Source of the DNA: Trachythela sp. YZ-2020
Lineage: Eukaryota > Cnidaria > Anthozoa > Malacalcyonacea > Clavulariidae
Assembly: GCA_016169945.1 (NCBI GenBank)
Contig: JADLSH010000237.1
Coordinates: 155,521-219,520 of the forward strand
Length of the DNA stretch: 64,000 bases
Direction: 5' to 3'
Position numbers and translations under genes: made by a program
Part shown: piece by piece, positions 1 through 11,217 of the stretch
How positions within the stretch are numbered: position 1 is the stretch's first letter
Layout: the number at the start of each line of letters is the position of its first letter
The notes under the pieces: generated by a model
Seen by the model: only the letters and a program-made list of their open reading frames with translations
The model's database searches: none
Told to the model about the DNA's origin: nothing

Positions 1-124
1 ATCTCTGATTATATATTAAATGTTTTCTTACTGCTAAAAGTTTTTCTGCGTTTTGGGGCCTATTTCAAAATAGGAAAGTGGAAAGTTGTGCTATAAATTA
101 CTCGATTATCAACTGAAAGCTAAA

Positions 125-886
125 ATGACGACGCGATCGAAATCGAGAGAATTCGAGCAAGAAGTCGCTGATAGCGTCAAAGAAGAAGTCAGCTCTTTCT
201 TAAAATCTGAAGAGTTCAGGAAGATTGTTCAAGGTGCTGTGGCTGAAGCGTTGAAGGCATGTATAGAACAGCATGTTCAACCTTTACAAGTTGAAGTTTC
301 GGGTTTGAAAGACGCCATTGTTCGAGTTGAGGACGAACTCATTGAAGCGAAGCAATTGCTAAACGAGAAGGTTGTTGTTTTGCAAAATGTGATTGTCAAT
401 CTTGAAGAGGAAGTGGCTAGACTTGCCACTAAAGCTAACGATAACGAACAGTATTCGCGGCGTTATAACATTAGAGTATCTGGTTTTCCCGAAGAAACAG
501 ACGAGAACTGTTCTCTGAAGGTTGGCAAACTTTGTCGTGAGACCTTGCTGCTACCAGACTTTTCCGAGGAACAAATCGATAGAATTCATCGGGTGGGAAA
601 ACCTAGGTCAGATGGTAAATCAAGAGCCATTATTGTCAGGTTTAAGTCACACAAATATAAACTAAACGTATTGCAAGCAAAGAAAAAATTAAGGAACACG
701 CCCTATTTCATCAATGAAGATCTCACAAGACAAAATCAGCAGCTTTTTTACACTGCTCGTACTGGGTGTATGAATGTGTCTTCAGCGTGGACAATTGACA
801 GTAGAATTTTTGTGAAACGACAATCTGATGACAGGAAGTTTAACATAGTTCGCTATACAGATTTTGAGGAGTATGACTTAATGTAA
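125..886 (+). CDS. Non-LTR retrotransposon ORF1 protein
   Basis: About 253 residues from the ATG at 125; the frame is open upstream to 86 but without an earlier ATG. Residues about 10-115 are charged and heptad-like, consistent with a coiled coil for trimerisation. The stretch around QYSRRYNIRVSGFPE starts an RRM-like fold as in L1-type (Transposase_22) ORF1 proteins, followed by a basic C-terminal domain with IIVRFKSHKYK and FINEDLT. ORF1 proteins bind the element RNA and chaperone nucleic acids in the RNP. It lies 205 bp before ORF2 on the same strand. No stop interrupts it, unlike ORF2. Confidence 0.8.
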   Translation: MTTRSKSREFEQEVADSVKEEVSSFLKSEEFRKIVQGAVAEALKACIEQHVQPLQVEVSGLKDAIVRVEDELIEAKQLLNEKVVVLQNVIVNLEEEVARLATKANDNEQYSRRYNIRVSGFPEETDENCSLKVGKLCRETLLLPDFSEEQIDRIHRVGKPRSDGKSRAIIVRFKSHKYKLNVLQAKKKLRNTPYFINEDLTRQNQQLFYTARTGCMNVSSAWTIDSRIFVKRQSDDRKFNIVRYTDFEEYDLM

Positions 887-1091
887 TTTGACTGAACTTT
901 ATTAGCCATCTTTACAATGACAACGTGCTATCAATAGTGCCCTGGAGCGCTGTATCTAGTAGTCCTTTAAATTTTCCCTAAATTATTTATGTTTATGTTG
1001 TATAGTCCGTCAAATTGCTTTTCAGTTAGTTGCTCTATTGATCCGCAGTGGCATGAGGTAAGGAATGAAACATTTGCTATTGTAGTATTTA

Positions 1092-4000
1092 ATGTTGGTT
1101 GATCTTATTGCGTATCGAGCAGCGATCGGGTTATTTAATTGCTTAAGGATTTCAACTTCGAGTTTTCATACGGTCTTGAATCAGTGTTGTTTTATTTTTG
1201 GCATGCTACTAGCTGTATTATTTATGGTTTACATAAACATTATTCTTGCTAACGATGTCGAATTGAACCCCGGACCTTTTAAGTCTTTAAAATGTGGTCA
1301 CTTAAATTGTAGAAGTTTGAATAATTAAGATAAATTTAATGAACTGTCTTTCATTGTGAAAGATTATAATTTCCATATATTTGCATTAACTGAAACATGG
1401 CTTAACAATAGCATTAGCAGTGATAACTTTAAGATTCCTGGTGTTAATCCTATTATTCGTCTTGATAGAGAAGGACGAGTTGGGGCCGGAGTTGCTTTAT
1501 TCGCAGTTGATTCTCTTGTGATTAAGCGAAGACACAACCTAGAACTAGGTGGGCTTGAGTTTTTATGGGTTGAATTCAGCGCATCAGGGAGTAATTTTCT
1601 TTGTGGAGTGTGTTATAGGCCGCCAGACCATAATATCGTATCCTGTTCTCATTTTTTTGACAGCTTTCAGAAAATGCTTGATATAATAAGCCTATCGCCT
1701 AATAAATATAAAATTGTCATTCTTGGCGATTTTAATGCACATTATAATGAACAAATACCTAGCGACAGTACAGAGATTGGGAAACAACTACATAGGTTTT
1801 TGGAATCCAATAATCTTCCGCAATTAATTTCTGAGCCAACTTGTGTAACACAAGGAAGCTCTACAATATTAGACTTATTAATAACTGATTGTTGCATGGG
1901 TGAATTTTCGAATACAGGCATTATTAGTCCTCCTTTGAATTGTGATCATTCAATTATTTGTGGGGAAATTAACAATTGTCCTCAGCGATCTCCTAGTTTT
2001 AAAAGGGATGTTTGGAATTTTAACAATGTTAATATTACAAACCTCAATCAAGAACTTGAACATGCTAACTGGTCGCAGTATTTGGAAAATGAAACTGATA
2101 TTGATGTGATATATAGCAAATGGTATCGGAAATTTCGTTCCATAATCGAGAAACATATACCACTTAAATCTGTGACTATAAGACCAAATGATAAACCATG
2201 GATGAATGGCCTTATTCGTTTAGCAATTCGTAAACGATTTCTACAAAAGCATATTAAACATCCCACGCTGAACACATGGGAGCGTTACCGTGCACAACGA
2301 AACCAAACTAACTACTTAATTCGGGAAGGAAAAAAATCCTACTATGAAAAAGTCAATCGAGATTTAAGTGATTCTAGTATAAATAATAAGAAGTGGTGGG
2401 CAATCGTGAAACGGATTTATGGCGCCAACAAGCCTTCAATTCCAGCATTAATTGAAAATGTTGCCATAACGGATCCTGTTCATAAGGCTCAATTATTTAA
2501 TGAATATTTTATCTCACAGACTGAATTGATTGGATCAGATAACACTCCTCCTTTCGTTGTTCCGTTTCAGAATTCGAAATTTATTTCAGATATAGTTGCT
2601 ACAACTCAGGAAGTTTTTATTTTAATGCGAAACTTGGACAAATCCAAAGCCTGTGGTCATGACGGTATTGGAAACAAAATAATTAATCTTTGTTGTGAAG
2701 GCTTTTGCGTTTTTTTTACTAACTTTATAAATTTAACTTTCAAAATTGGTAAATTTCCATCTCAATGGAAACTAGCAAATGTTATTCCATTATTTAAAAA
2801 AGAAAATCGTCAACATAAAGTTAATTACCGTCCTGTTTCTCTGTTGCCCTCATTTTCAAAAATTTGTGAGAAAATAGTTTTCGATCGTCTCTATAATTTT
2901 TTGATAGATATTGGTTTTTTATATAAATATCAATCCGGTTTTAGACCTGGCGATTCTACTATTAATCAATTAATCTATATTATTCATCAAATTTATTTGG
3001 CTTTTGAAGAGGGTAAGGAAGTACGTGTAGTCTTTTTAGATATTAGTAAAGCTTTTGATAGAGTCTGGCATGCTGGATTAATAGAAAAACTCAAGGCAGT
3101 GGGTGTTCGAGGTCCACTGTTAATGTGGATAGAAAGTTATCTCAAAGATAGAAAGCAGCGCGTAACGATTGAAGGCCATTCATCTGATTGGGCAGGTATT
3201 AAGTCTGGCGTTCCACAGGGGTCCGTCCTTGGCCCCCTTCTATTTCTAATTTATATAAACGATATTACTACAGATCTCGATTCCAGTCCGTTTATATATG
3301 CTGATGATACCATGCTTTTTGAAATTGTCCAAAATGTGAATGTTTCTGCTGCAAATTTGAACGAAGATTTAACTAGAATATCTGATTGGTCTAAAAAGTG
3401 GCTTGTTACTATGAATCCGTCAAAATGTCGAAGTATTATATTTTCTCTTAAACATAATAAACCTGATCATCCTGCTTTGCTTATGGACGGCGCTTGTATA
3501 ATTGAGGTCGAAAGCCATGCCCATCTTGGTCTTACATTTCAAAATAATATGTCCTGGCGGAGCCATATACAGAACATTTTTGAAAAGGCTTCCAAAAGAT
3601 TAAATATGTTAAAATTGATTAAATACAAAGTTAATAGATCTACGTTAACATGTTTATATAAAAGTCTAATTAGACCATTAATGGAGTACGGAGACGTAAT
3701 TTGGGATAATTGTAGCGAAATCGATTCCAAATTATTGGATAGTATTCAGTATGATTGTGCAAAAGTCGTAACAGGTGCTATTAAGGGTACAAGTGCTAGA
3801 GCGTTGATGAATGAGCTTGGGTGGGAGAATCTCAGTGTAAGGAGAAAAATGCACAAATTAAATTATTTTTATAAAATTACTAAGCATATTTCTCCCTCTT
3901 AGCTAGTTGACGTATTGCCTATCACTGTAGGAGAAAGAGTTAGTCGTTCTCTACGTTCAAATGAAAATATTAGCTCGTTTTTATGTAGAACAATGAGATT

Positions 4001-4409
4001 TAGGCAATCCTTTTTTCCTTCTACAATAGATTTATGGAATTCACTAGACGCGGATATAAGAAATGCACCTTCGTTCAACAATTTCAAAGCTCGTCTTAAA
4101 TTATTTTTTGGTTGTTCAAAGTATAATAAGTTGTTTGATGTCTCAGTTACTCGTCGATCGTCGATTTTACATACCCGTCTTAGACTTGGTTTCCATGCTT
4201 TGAACGAATATTTGTGTAGAATAAACTGTTGTCCATCACCCGTTTGTTTGTATTTTGTAGTAAGAATGATGAATCCACTATTTGTAGTAGAAGCAATGAA
4301 TCCGTCCAACACTATTTCTTGTCTTGCCCCCGATTCGCTGCTCAATGTAATATATTTCTTGCCTCTGCCCAGCGGATTTGTGGTAATAAATGTGTATTTT
4401 TTTTTTTAA
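1092..4409 (+). pseudogene. Non-LTR retrotransposon ORF2 (endonuclease-RT), broken
   Basis: Encodes an N-terminal leader with a 2A-like motif, an APE-type endonuclease (ALTETWLN, then ILGDFNAH with the catalytic Asp), and a reverse transcriptase (VNYRPVSLLP, SKAFDRVWH, SGVPQGSVLGP, and YADD at about 3298-3309), followed by the C-terminal region ending in an HYFLSCPRF-like motif. Three lesions: an in-frame TAA at 1326-1328 between leader and endonuclease, an in-frame TAG at 3900-3902 after the RT, and a frameshift near 4230 in the C-terminus. The protein would nick target DNA and prime reverse transcription there. Long open stretches (848 codons) show recent decay. Confidence 0.88.
1254..1277 (+). 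other. 2A-like ribosome-skipping motif in the ORF2 leader
   Basis: The codons read DVELNPGP, matching the D(V/I)ExNPGP consensus of 2A peptides, which make the ribosome skip the Gly-Pro bond. It follows a hydrophobic stretch (about 1176-1250, with IFGMLLAVLFMVYINIIL). 2A motifs at ORF2 N-termini are known in APE-type non-LTR elements, some doubling as signal sequences. It would separate a short leader from the endonuclease-RT. Confidence 0.82.
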
Positions 4410-4509
4410 ATTGTAAAGTTAGTGTGAGCCCCCTAGATAAGCCATTTGTGCTTTTGGGGCAAACACATTATATTATTAATAAAATATGTTTATATAAAAA
4501 AAAAACAGG

Positions 4510-5134
4510 TTCAGGAAGAATATGCAAACAAACTCGAAGTAAAACGACTTTACTATCAGTCTATTAAACACTGCTGTGTTTAATAGTAATATAAAAACAA
4601 ATCAAATTTTACACACTGAAATATAATATCAAATTAACCGTATACGAGTCATATTGAGTCAAAATGATATATAGGTTGTGTTTAAATCATCTTACCTTGA
4701 AAACACAACTAGTATGCACTTCTATCAATGCAGGGCTACTGCATTCAGCTAACATTTGTTCGATTTTTATGCCATTAACAACCGGTGAAAATTCGCCATT
4801 TAAAAATATTTGGAGATGTGAACGCAGCGAGAAACAGTCGAACAATGACAATGAAGGCCGATAATATATAATTAACGCCCCTGGGTGCGTTGCATGTCGG
4901 TATACTCACCCAACCTCCTCTGGACGTCACCATACGAATGTATATAAGTGTGTAACCACTCATTAATAAAGGCATTGTATGACACTGCAACATAGAAAAA
5001 CCGAATCCAAAAAAGAATGAATATACAAAACAAATTGTATGTCTAATGACATTTAAATCGTACTTGGAACACACTGAACCCATTTTTAAAGATCTAAAAA
5101 TATTAGACATTTTCAAAATAAATAGCTACTTAAC
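4510..5134. other. Intergenic, no gene seen; short hairpin
   Basis: No coding sequence is convincing here. A perfect 11-bp inverted repeat with a 4-nt loop (CTATTAAACAC/GTGTTTAATAG) lies at 4561-4586. Confidence 0.5.
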
Positions 5135-5351
5135 TTATTTATGTTTCGATACCACCATCTCAAGAATTTACCTGAAGTTTTTACAAATTATTTTGTAACA
5201 AATGATCAAATTCATCAACATAACACAAGAAATGCATCAAAACTTTATAAGTGTTATAAAAGGAATTGATGTATGGAATAAATTAGAACCAAGCTTTAAA
5301 GTAATAAACTCCTATAATGCCTTCAAAAGCAAATTTAAAAACATTTTTTAA
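5135..5351 (+). pseudogene. Fragment of a non-LTR RT C-terminus
   Basis: Translation gives a pattern typical of the end of L2/CR1-type ORF2 proteins: FRYHHLKNLPEVFTNYF, then NDQIHQHNTRNA, and after a frameshift near 5265 GIDVWNKLEPSF and a final Lys/Phe-rich tail ending at the TAA at 5349-5351. Only about 70 residues remain. It lacks the RT core and differs from the element at 1-4.5 kb, so it is a separate 5'-truncated insertion. Confidence 0.7.
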
Positions 5352-5462
5352 CAACTCCACATACATAGATTGTTTGTGTTTGGTATTTCAGCATAATTAT
5401 GACTTATTTTCATATTATGAAAATTTATCCTCCTTTTCTCTCCTCAAATTGTAAAATAGATA

Positions 5463-5471
5463 TAATTGTAC
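5463..5471. repeat. Left 9-bp target duplication of the 20-kb element
   Basis: TAATTGTAC directly precedes the terminal ACCATAGGCTGCTCAG and is repeated exactly after the right terminus at 25734-25742. Confidence 0.85.
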
Positions 5472-6914
5472 ACCATAGGCTGCTCAGTTTCAGATTCGCA
5501 GCTCTATATTCAAATTGAATCTAGAGCCAGAGGCATGGCGTTCATGTTCAAATGGCTGTAACTCCACAAAGGCTTCACCTATTCTAACAATATTTGTTTT
5601 CATTCTTTGTCAAGAAAAGAAGTATGATATAACACAATCGCCGAGTCTCTACTGCTTCTAGATTTCTCTAAACAACTTGCATAAGTTAAGTCGCCAAACG
5701 GCGTGCGGTCAATTAAATCTGGAGCCAGGTCCGGTTAGTTCCCGCCAAAATCGCTGTATAGTCGTAACGAATAAATGTTATGCTATAATATTTTTTTTCA
5801 TTCTTCACTGATAATTTGCACATTATTTAAAACAATCGGCTTGTCTGTAGCGCTTTTAGTTTCCTCAGAAGGGCTCGCACAAGTTAGGTCATCAAACAGC
5901 GACATGTTGACACAGACGGTAAACAGGCTTGCCGCTTCTCATTTAAAACGCTCTGTCTCAGCCAAAAGTTACTTTATCGCGGAAAGATTTTTTTTTATTC
6001 TTCGTCATTAAAGCTCACATCATTTGAAGCTATTTTTAAGCTTATATCGCTTTAAACTTTGCCAGGACAACGTGCATAAGGTGAGTCCTCGAACAGCCAC
6101 ATACTGACACTGTCCACAAGTCAGTCAACAAGTCAGTCTACTAAAAGCGCTCTATCTCAGCGAAAAATGAACATATCCGTAAAAAAATTTTTTTCATTCT
6201 TCACTGATAATTTGCACATTATTTAAAACAATCGGCTTGTCTGTAGCGCTTTTAGTTTCCTCAGAAGGGCTCGCACAAGTTAGGTCATCAAACAGCGACA
6301 TGTTGACACAGACGGTAAACAGGCTTGCCGCTTCTCACTTAAAACGCTCTCTCTCAGCCAAAAGTTACTTTATCGCGGAAAGATTTTTTTTTATTCTTCG
6401 TCATTAAAGCTCACATCATTTGAAGCTATTTTTAAGCTTATATCGCTTTAAACTTTGCCAGGACAACGTGCATAAGGTGAGTCCTCGAACAGCCACATAC
6501 TGACACTGTCCACAAGTCAGTCAACAAGTCAGTCTACTAAAAGCGCTCTATCTCAGCGAAAAATGAACATATCCGTAAAAAAATTTTTTTCATTCTTCAC
6601 TGATAATTTGCACATTATTTAAAACAATCGGCTTGTCTGTAGCGCTTTTAGTTTCCTCAGAAGGGCTCGCACAAGTTAGGTCATCAAACAGCGACATGTT
6701 GACACAGACGGTAAACAGGCTTGCCGCTTCTCACTTAAAACGCTCTCTCTCAGCCAAAAGTTACTTTATCGCGGAAAGATTTTTTTTCATTCTTCGTCAT
6801 TAAAGCTCACATCATTTGAAGCTATTTTTAAGCTTATATCGCTATAAACTTTGCCAGGACAACGTGCATAAGGCGAGTCCTCGAACAGCCACATACTGAC
6901 ACTGTCCACAAGTC
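5472..6914 (+). repeat. Left inverted arm with 396-bp tandem repeats
   Basis: Units begin with CATTCTTCACTGATAATTTG at 5799, 6195 and 6591 (396-bp period); the third is interrupted by the hAT at 6915 and continues at 10652, with a partial fourth unit from 10723. Each unit is two diverged halves of about 198 bp, one with CTTCACTGATAATTTGC and one with CTTCGTCATTAAAGCTC, both carrying TGACAC and GCTCT..CTCAGC. The outermost part (5580-5790) holds a more diverged half-unit. Confidence 0.85.
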
Positions 6915-6943
6915 CAGTCCTCACAATTTTGATAAATCTTTTT

Positions 6944-6972
6944 TGCCGCCGATATTTCTAAGTTCGGCGGCA
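6944..6972. repeat. hAT left subterminal GCCGCCGA palindrome
   Basis: TTGCCGCCGA and its inverse TCGGCGGCAA face each other here, 14 bp inside the left TIR. Such subterminal motifs are usually transposase-binding sites. Confidence 0.7.
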
Positions 6973-7368
6973 ATTTTTTTGTCTCTATAAAATGACACTG
7001 ACTTCGACAGAGAACTGAATTATTTTATAATATAGTATTCTCTTGACTCTACTGATTAAAAGTGTTTGATATTCGAAGAAACGTTGTTTCACACACAATA
7101 ACATTGAGACCAGCTATCAATCTTTTAGTTTTAACTTTGTTACACTACGGACGTTGTTCTAAAATTGTTGTACATAGCAACGTTAGAACAACGTCGTGTT
7201 CCGGCAGGAGAGTGTGAAAAATGAGTCCTAAAAGTAAACATTACTTATAAGCAGAATAATTAATAAGAGAAAAACCTCAATGACAAGGTTTTTAAACATC
7301 AAGAAAACTTTATAACATCAAAAATATAATATAATTACGTTTCGGGGCACTGCCCCTATATATATATA

Positions 7369-9795
7369 TCATCGTAAGTTTCTGATTAATATGTCATCGT
7401 CAGTTTCTGATTCGCCTTCGGACTCTGATTCGGACAGTGGGATCAAATTAGGGTCGATCTCCTCGATAGGTACCCCTTCTCCTAACAATTCGTGGATCCG
7501 TTGAAGCGATGGAGGCGTAATGGGAACGGAGTTCCCATTGTTACCTTTCTTCCGTTTGGTGGGATACGCGTGGCCATCTACATGTCGACCTTGCTTTCGG
7601 ACAGTACCATCTGGATATTCGGTCAAAAACAAATAGATCGCGTGGTTGTATGACTCCAGCGAATAATCCTGTCTTGAGCTACGAAGTTGCAGGATTCGTT
7701 CCAAGGTTTCGTGGTTCAGGGACATTCGCTCTTTGGAGAGCTGTCTCCATAGATAGGAAAAGACGCGTTCACTTTCGGCGTTTGATAGCGGGATTGCGAT
7801 ACAAAGTTCCGCGATATGCAATATGTTTCTCAATCCAAGTCCATGTTTAAGTTTGAACAACTGCGGCCAACATTGAGCGGGTGAACACTTAGATAGGAAT
7901 TTATTCACATGGGTATAAAGGATTCTAAATTTGGCTTTCAATCGGCTAAGATCACAACCATTTGCGGAGAGAAGACTATTGTATCGATCCTTGATAATCA
8001 CCACGTTTTCAAACAGCTCCTCGAACTCGGTGTAACTGTAGGATTCGGTTTCCAGAAATTTGGCTGTGGCATTAAAGAACTCATCCCGTACAATCGGCGC
8101 ATAACGTGTGGTCAGTGACTCCGCCAGTTTGTCAAGAATCTCGGTTAACTTGCTGATGACTTCTTCCAATGAATCATCAATGTTGCCCGACATCAGATAA
8201 TCGTGAAACAAAGAATGCGAATTCCCAGGGTTGGCAGCAGCGTCTCGTCGCGTACGGCGTTCTGGTACGATCTCAGCATTCTCTTCCTCGAGTGAAGCGA
8301 TAATCTTGACCGTGCAAGGGAAGAGTTCTTCATCCTTCAGTGCATCACATTCACGTCGCTCATCATGTAGCAAAGAGCTCATTCGATTGACATTATCAAC
8401 AGTCATTTGGCAAGTGGTCAAAAACTGCGGTGATAACAACGCTGTATCCTGTAAGATCATGCTCATTGGGCGCAGTATAGCGAGAATGTCGAGTTTCACT
8501 GCATTAAAAATCAAGGACGTCGTGTTTGCCACGCTCTTTCTTATTCCTTGGAGAGTTGGAACAAGTTTCTTGATGGTGTCGTTGTGGGGTGCTCTTATTT
8601 GCTGGTCGCAAAACCCAATAAGGATAGGTAAGTTGTCAAGGTGGGAATCCAATGCAGCGACACGATGTTCCACCCATCTTGTCCCAGTAAGCCTCTTGTA
8701 CCTTTTCAGAGGGATACCCATGAAAAGACTCTGCCGTTTGAAAAGACGCCATCGTAAAGGGGACTTTTTGAAAAAATAATACACCTCGGTATAATCTTTC
8801 TCAGTCGCGTTATTTAAGAGAGAGGATCCAAATGCATCATTGATGGCGAGCTCAAACTTGTGCGAAGGACAAAGCATGAGGAGATAATGATCCCCAAATT
8901 CCTCTACTAAAAGATTGTAGACAGCGCGGTTAACTGATGCACCATCACTACACATTCCCATCTCTTTATCTTTGCGTTCAAAGTTAAAGTTCATTTTAGA
9001 GAGAGAGTGTTCCATTGCTTCTTTTATGCCTTGCGCGTTACATTCCTCAGGCTCCTCTAAAGACATGACATTAAATGTGGGTTGGCCCTCCACACACGTT
9101 TTTATGACGAACAGCTCCTTTTCGTCAACACATTTTGCGCTGCTGGCTCCATCAAACAGAACGCTGTAATAATTTAAAACATCATTGTTCAATGGCTCCG
9201 TTATATTAGTCATCCGCTGACTAATGCTGATATATTTCATGATTTCTGCACCAGCTTTGTCCGTTAAGTAACTTGCACCAAGATCAACGTTGTGATACTT
9301 TTTTTCAAACGCAGCAAACTGTGCGTACGTCTTGAATGATTTTGCATGTGAGCTAGTAAAATGGACAAGTTGGAATTTTCTACCTAGCTGCTGACGTTGA
9401 GCAGCATTCATTTTTTGGAGCATTGGCCGAAGCAATGTTTGCTTTGGAGCTCCGCTAGAGCTTGTTTGGGTATCTTCAGCACTACTAGATTGAGCGGCTG
9501 CAGACATCAGCTCTTTCTCTTTAATCCTGAGAGTTGCGTTCTTGTGGTTCTCAAACAGCAGATGCTTTGCAAAGTTTGCTTTCTTTATGACATGCGTGCC
9601 TTTTACGTACGCGTTTGATTGCTCTAGGAATTTTTCCGACCCTTTGCATTTTTCAGACAAGTGTTTTTGTTTATCGTCAGAGGAGTAGAACTCCCGACAC
9701 GTTTTACAAAATATTTTCGTGACCTCGCCGTATTCATTTGTCTCGTACCCCATACAGCTGAAGCCCCAGCCTTCCACAGTTTTCAGCTTCACCAT
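7369..9795 (-). CDS. hAT transposase
   Basis: 808 residues from the ATG at 9795; the frame is open to 9894, but the ATG followed by MVKLKTVEGWG is the better start. An N-terminal zinc-binding region (CKTC, HLSEKC, HLLFENH) resembles BED-like fingers. The RNase-H-like core has the first Asp in VLFDGASS (about residue 215), a Cys-x2-His step in LCPSHKFE, and the C-terminal hAT dimerisation region with LSNAESERVFSYLWRQLS, whose Glu is the usual third catalytic residue. The tail is acidic. It would cut at the TIRs and integrate the element. No stop or frameshift is seen. Confidence 0.9.
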   Translation of the reverse strand: MVKLKTVEGWGFSCMGYETNEYGEVTKIFCKTCREFYSSDDKQKHLSEKCKGSEKFLEQSNAYVKGTHVIKKANFAKHLLFENHKNATLRIKEKELMSAAAQSSSAEDTQTSSSGAPKQTLLRPMLQKMNAAQRQQLGRKFQLVHFTSSHAKSFKTYAQFAAFEKKYHNVDLGASYLTDKAGAEIMKYISISQRMTNITEPLNNDVLNYYSVLFDGASSAKCVDEKELFVIKTCVEGQPTFNVMSLEEPEECNAQGIKEAMEHSLSKMNFNFERKDKEMGMCSDGASVNRAVYNLLVEEFGDHYLLMLCPSHKFELAINDAFGSSLLNNATEKDYTEVYYFFKKSPLRWRLFKRQSLFMGIPLKRYKRLTGTRWVEHRVAALDSHLDNLPILIGFCDQQIRAPHNDTIKKLVPTLQGIRKSVANTTSLIFNAVKLDILAILRPMSMILQDTALLSPQFLTTCQMTVDNVNRMSSLLHDERRECDALKDEELFPCTVKIIASLEEENAEIVPERRTRRDAAANPGNSHSLFHDYLMSGNIDDSLEEVISKLTEILDKLAESLTTRYAPIVRDEFFNATAKFLETESYSYTEFEELFENVVIIKDRYNSLLSANGCDLSRLKAKFRILYTHVNKFLSKCSPAQCWPQLFKLKHGLGLRNILHIAELCIAIPLSNAESERVFSYLWRQLSKERMSLNHETLERILQLRSSRQDYSLESYNHAIYLFLTEYPDGTVRKQGRHVDGHAYPTKRKKGNNGNSVPITPPSLQRIHELLGEGVPIEEIDPNLIPLSESESEGESETDDDILIRNLR

Positions 9796-9958
9796 TGTTA
9801 AGAAGCAAGGCAAACAGGTTTCTGTATTTAAAATTTTTAAAAATATATTGCTCGCGCTCGAAAACATGCTGCATTTTATATACATGTATAGCACTCAAAT
9901 TTCACCTGTACCAGTACCCCTTGTTACAATATATAAAGTCAGGAATGTGAACAGGTAA

Positions 9959-10548
9959 AAATAGGCAGTTTGTGACTGCATGTGGGTTATGCTAAATGAA
10001 ATGAATATTTACAGAATGTTTCAGAAGCCGAAGGAACAATTTGCAGAATGTTTATTAATACGCCTGTTTATAAATATTTAAATTGCTTGTGCAGTTGTGA
10101 AATTCATTAATAATTTATGAAGAACATTGAAAAATAAGATATTTAATCAGTGTTTGTATACATGATATAAACGTATTGACAGTTCTGCTGAAGAAAAGCA
10201 TAAAACCATTGTAAAAAGTTAAAAAAAAGTGTAAAAAACGCAATAATTTACCTTTAATTTCGTCTCGCTTGATCGAAGCACATGGACGAAACCAAACCCG
10301 TCGTTCCACGTGGCCAGCGGTGTGTATGTTTGGTGGAACTTGAAGTTATATTAAGTATATCAGAACTACTTTCGATGTATTTTAAAATAAGCCACAAAAA
10401 TAAAAGTGTTCACAAAAGAAGTTCACTTTCCCGAATTATTTTCTGTGAAGTGAACTATAAATAATTAAAATCATAATCATATGTTCATACTTGGAAGAAT
10501 TAATCGAATTGAGAAGGCAGTGAAGCATCATCAGTGGACAGCGACACA
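9959..10548. other. hAT 5' non-coding region
   Basis: AT-rich sequence upstream of the hAT transposase on its strand; no other gene is seen. It presumably holds the transposase promoter, but I can point to no specific element. Confidence 0.4.
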
Positions 10549-10630
10549 AAAATTAGTCGGCAGCAAAAAATTGCCGCCGATAATTTAATCTTCGGCGGCA
10601 TTATCGGCGGCAATTGCCTTTTGCCGCCGA
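10549..10630. repeat. hAT right subterminal GCCGCCGA cluster
   Basis: At least four copies of GCCGCCGA/TCGGCGGC in both orientations just inside the right TIR, matching the motif at the left end. Probably transposase-binding sites. Confidence 0.7.
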
Positions 10631-10645
10631 AAATTGCGAGGACTG

Positions 10646-10863
10646 CAAGTCAGTCAACAAGTCAGTCTACTAAAAGCGCTCTCTCAGCGAAAAATGAACA
10701 TATCCGTAAAATATTTTTTTTTCATTCTTCACTGATAATTTGCACATTATTTAAAACAATCGGCTTGTCTGTAGCGCTTTTAGTTTCCTCAGAAGGGCTC
10801 GCATAAGTTAGGTCATGCTCGTTCATATGCTTGAATCACCCATGCGGGGTTTCCCCTTCGTTT
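10646..10863 (+). repeat. Remainder of left inverted arm
   Basis: Continues the 396-bp repeat after the hAT (the first six bases CAAGTC are the hAT duplication), then a partial unit, then an inner junction GGTCATGCTCGTTCATATGC ending at CCCCTTCGTTT. The same inner junction occurs inverted at 24471-24545. Confidence 0.8.
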
Positions 10864-11217
10864 GCTACTGTTTACGTACAGGACTGTAATTGATACAGAT
10901 AAATTTATTTACTAGTAATATTAATTTATTACAGATTAATTTATTTAATATAGTATGTTGGGCATTTGGTTTGGGTTTCAATTCGGCTTATTTTTTATAT
11001 CGAAAGCTCAACAGACAACAGTCATTGTTATGATGTTTCGTCACGTATTCCAGCTGCTTGAAGTTTATATTCTTCTTAAGAGTTTGTGTACTAAAACTTG
11101 ATATGAGGATATAGCATGGGACGAGGCAGTTTTAATTTGGCATTTTGGCATGCACCTGAATGCACCTGCACTCTAATTGAGTGGGAAACCGATATCAGTC
11201 ATATATATATATATATA
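10864..11217. other. Left remnant of the Foldback core
   Basis: AT-rich sequence between the inner end of the left arm and the mariner TIR. No gene is seen. It ends in a TA microsatellite that served as mariner target. Confidence 0.5.

Larger units (their letters stand above)
1..4509 (+). mobile_element. CR1/L2-group non-LTR retrotransposon
   Basis: A retroposon with ORF1 (coiled coil plus RNA-binding type), ORF2 (endonuclease plus reverse transcriptase) and a 3' end with ATT-rich sequence and an A-run ending near 4507. The 5' end is not resolved and may lie before the window. No target duplication was found around the A-run. The APE-type endonuclease and RT place it in the CR1/L2/Jockey assemblage; the exact clade needs a tree. 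ORF2 has two in-frame stops and a frameshift, so this copy is dead. Confidence 0.85.
6915..10645 (-). mobile_element. Autonomous-looking hAT transposon
   Basis: A 3731-bp element with 16-bp TIRs, CAGTCCTCACAATTTT left and its reverse complement with one mismatch right (10630-10645). The direct repeat CAAGTC at 6909-6914 and 10646-10651 restores the interrupted arm repeat when one copy is removed, so six bases look duplicated instead of the usual eight of hAT; some hAT lineages do make shorter duplications. One long transposase ORF without stops suggests recent, possibly current activity. Confidence 0.88.

Noticed and set aside
5799..6914. Tandem repeats resembling a CRISPR-like array
   Set aside because: Units are 396 bp without short repeats and unique spacers, and are mirrored at 24.5-25.7 kb as arms of a transposon in a eukaryotic genome.
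8231..8779. 182-codon plus-strand frame
   Set aside because: Complete overlap with the hAT transposase on the other strand; no motif and no codon pattern of its own.
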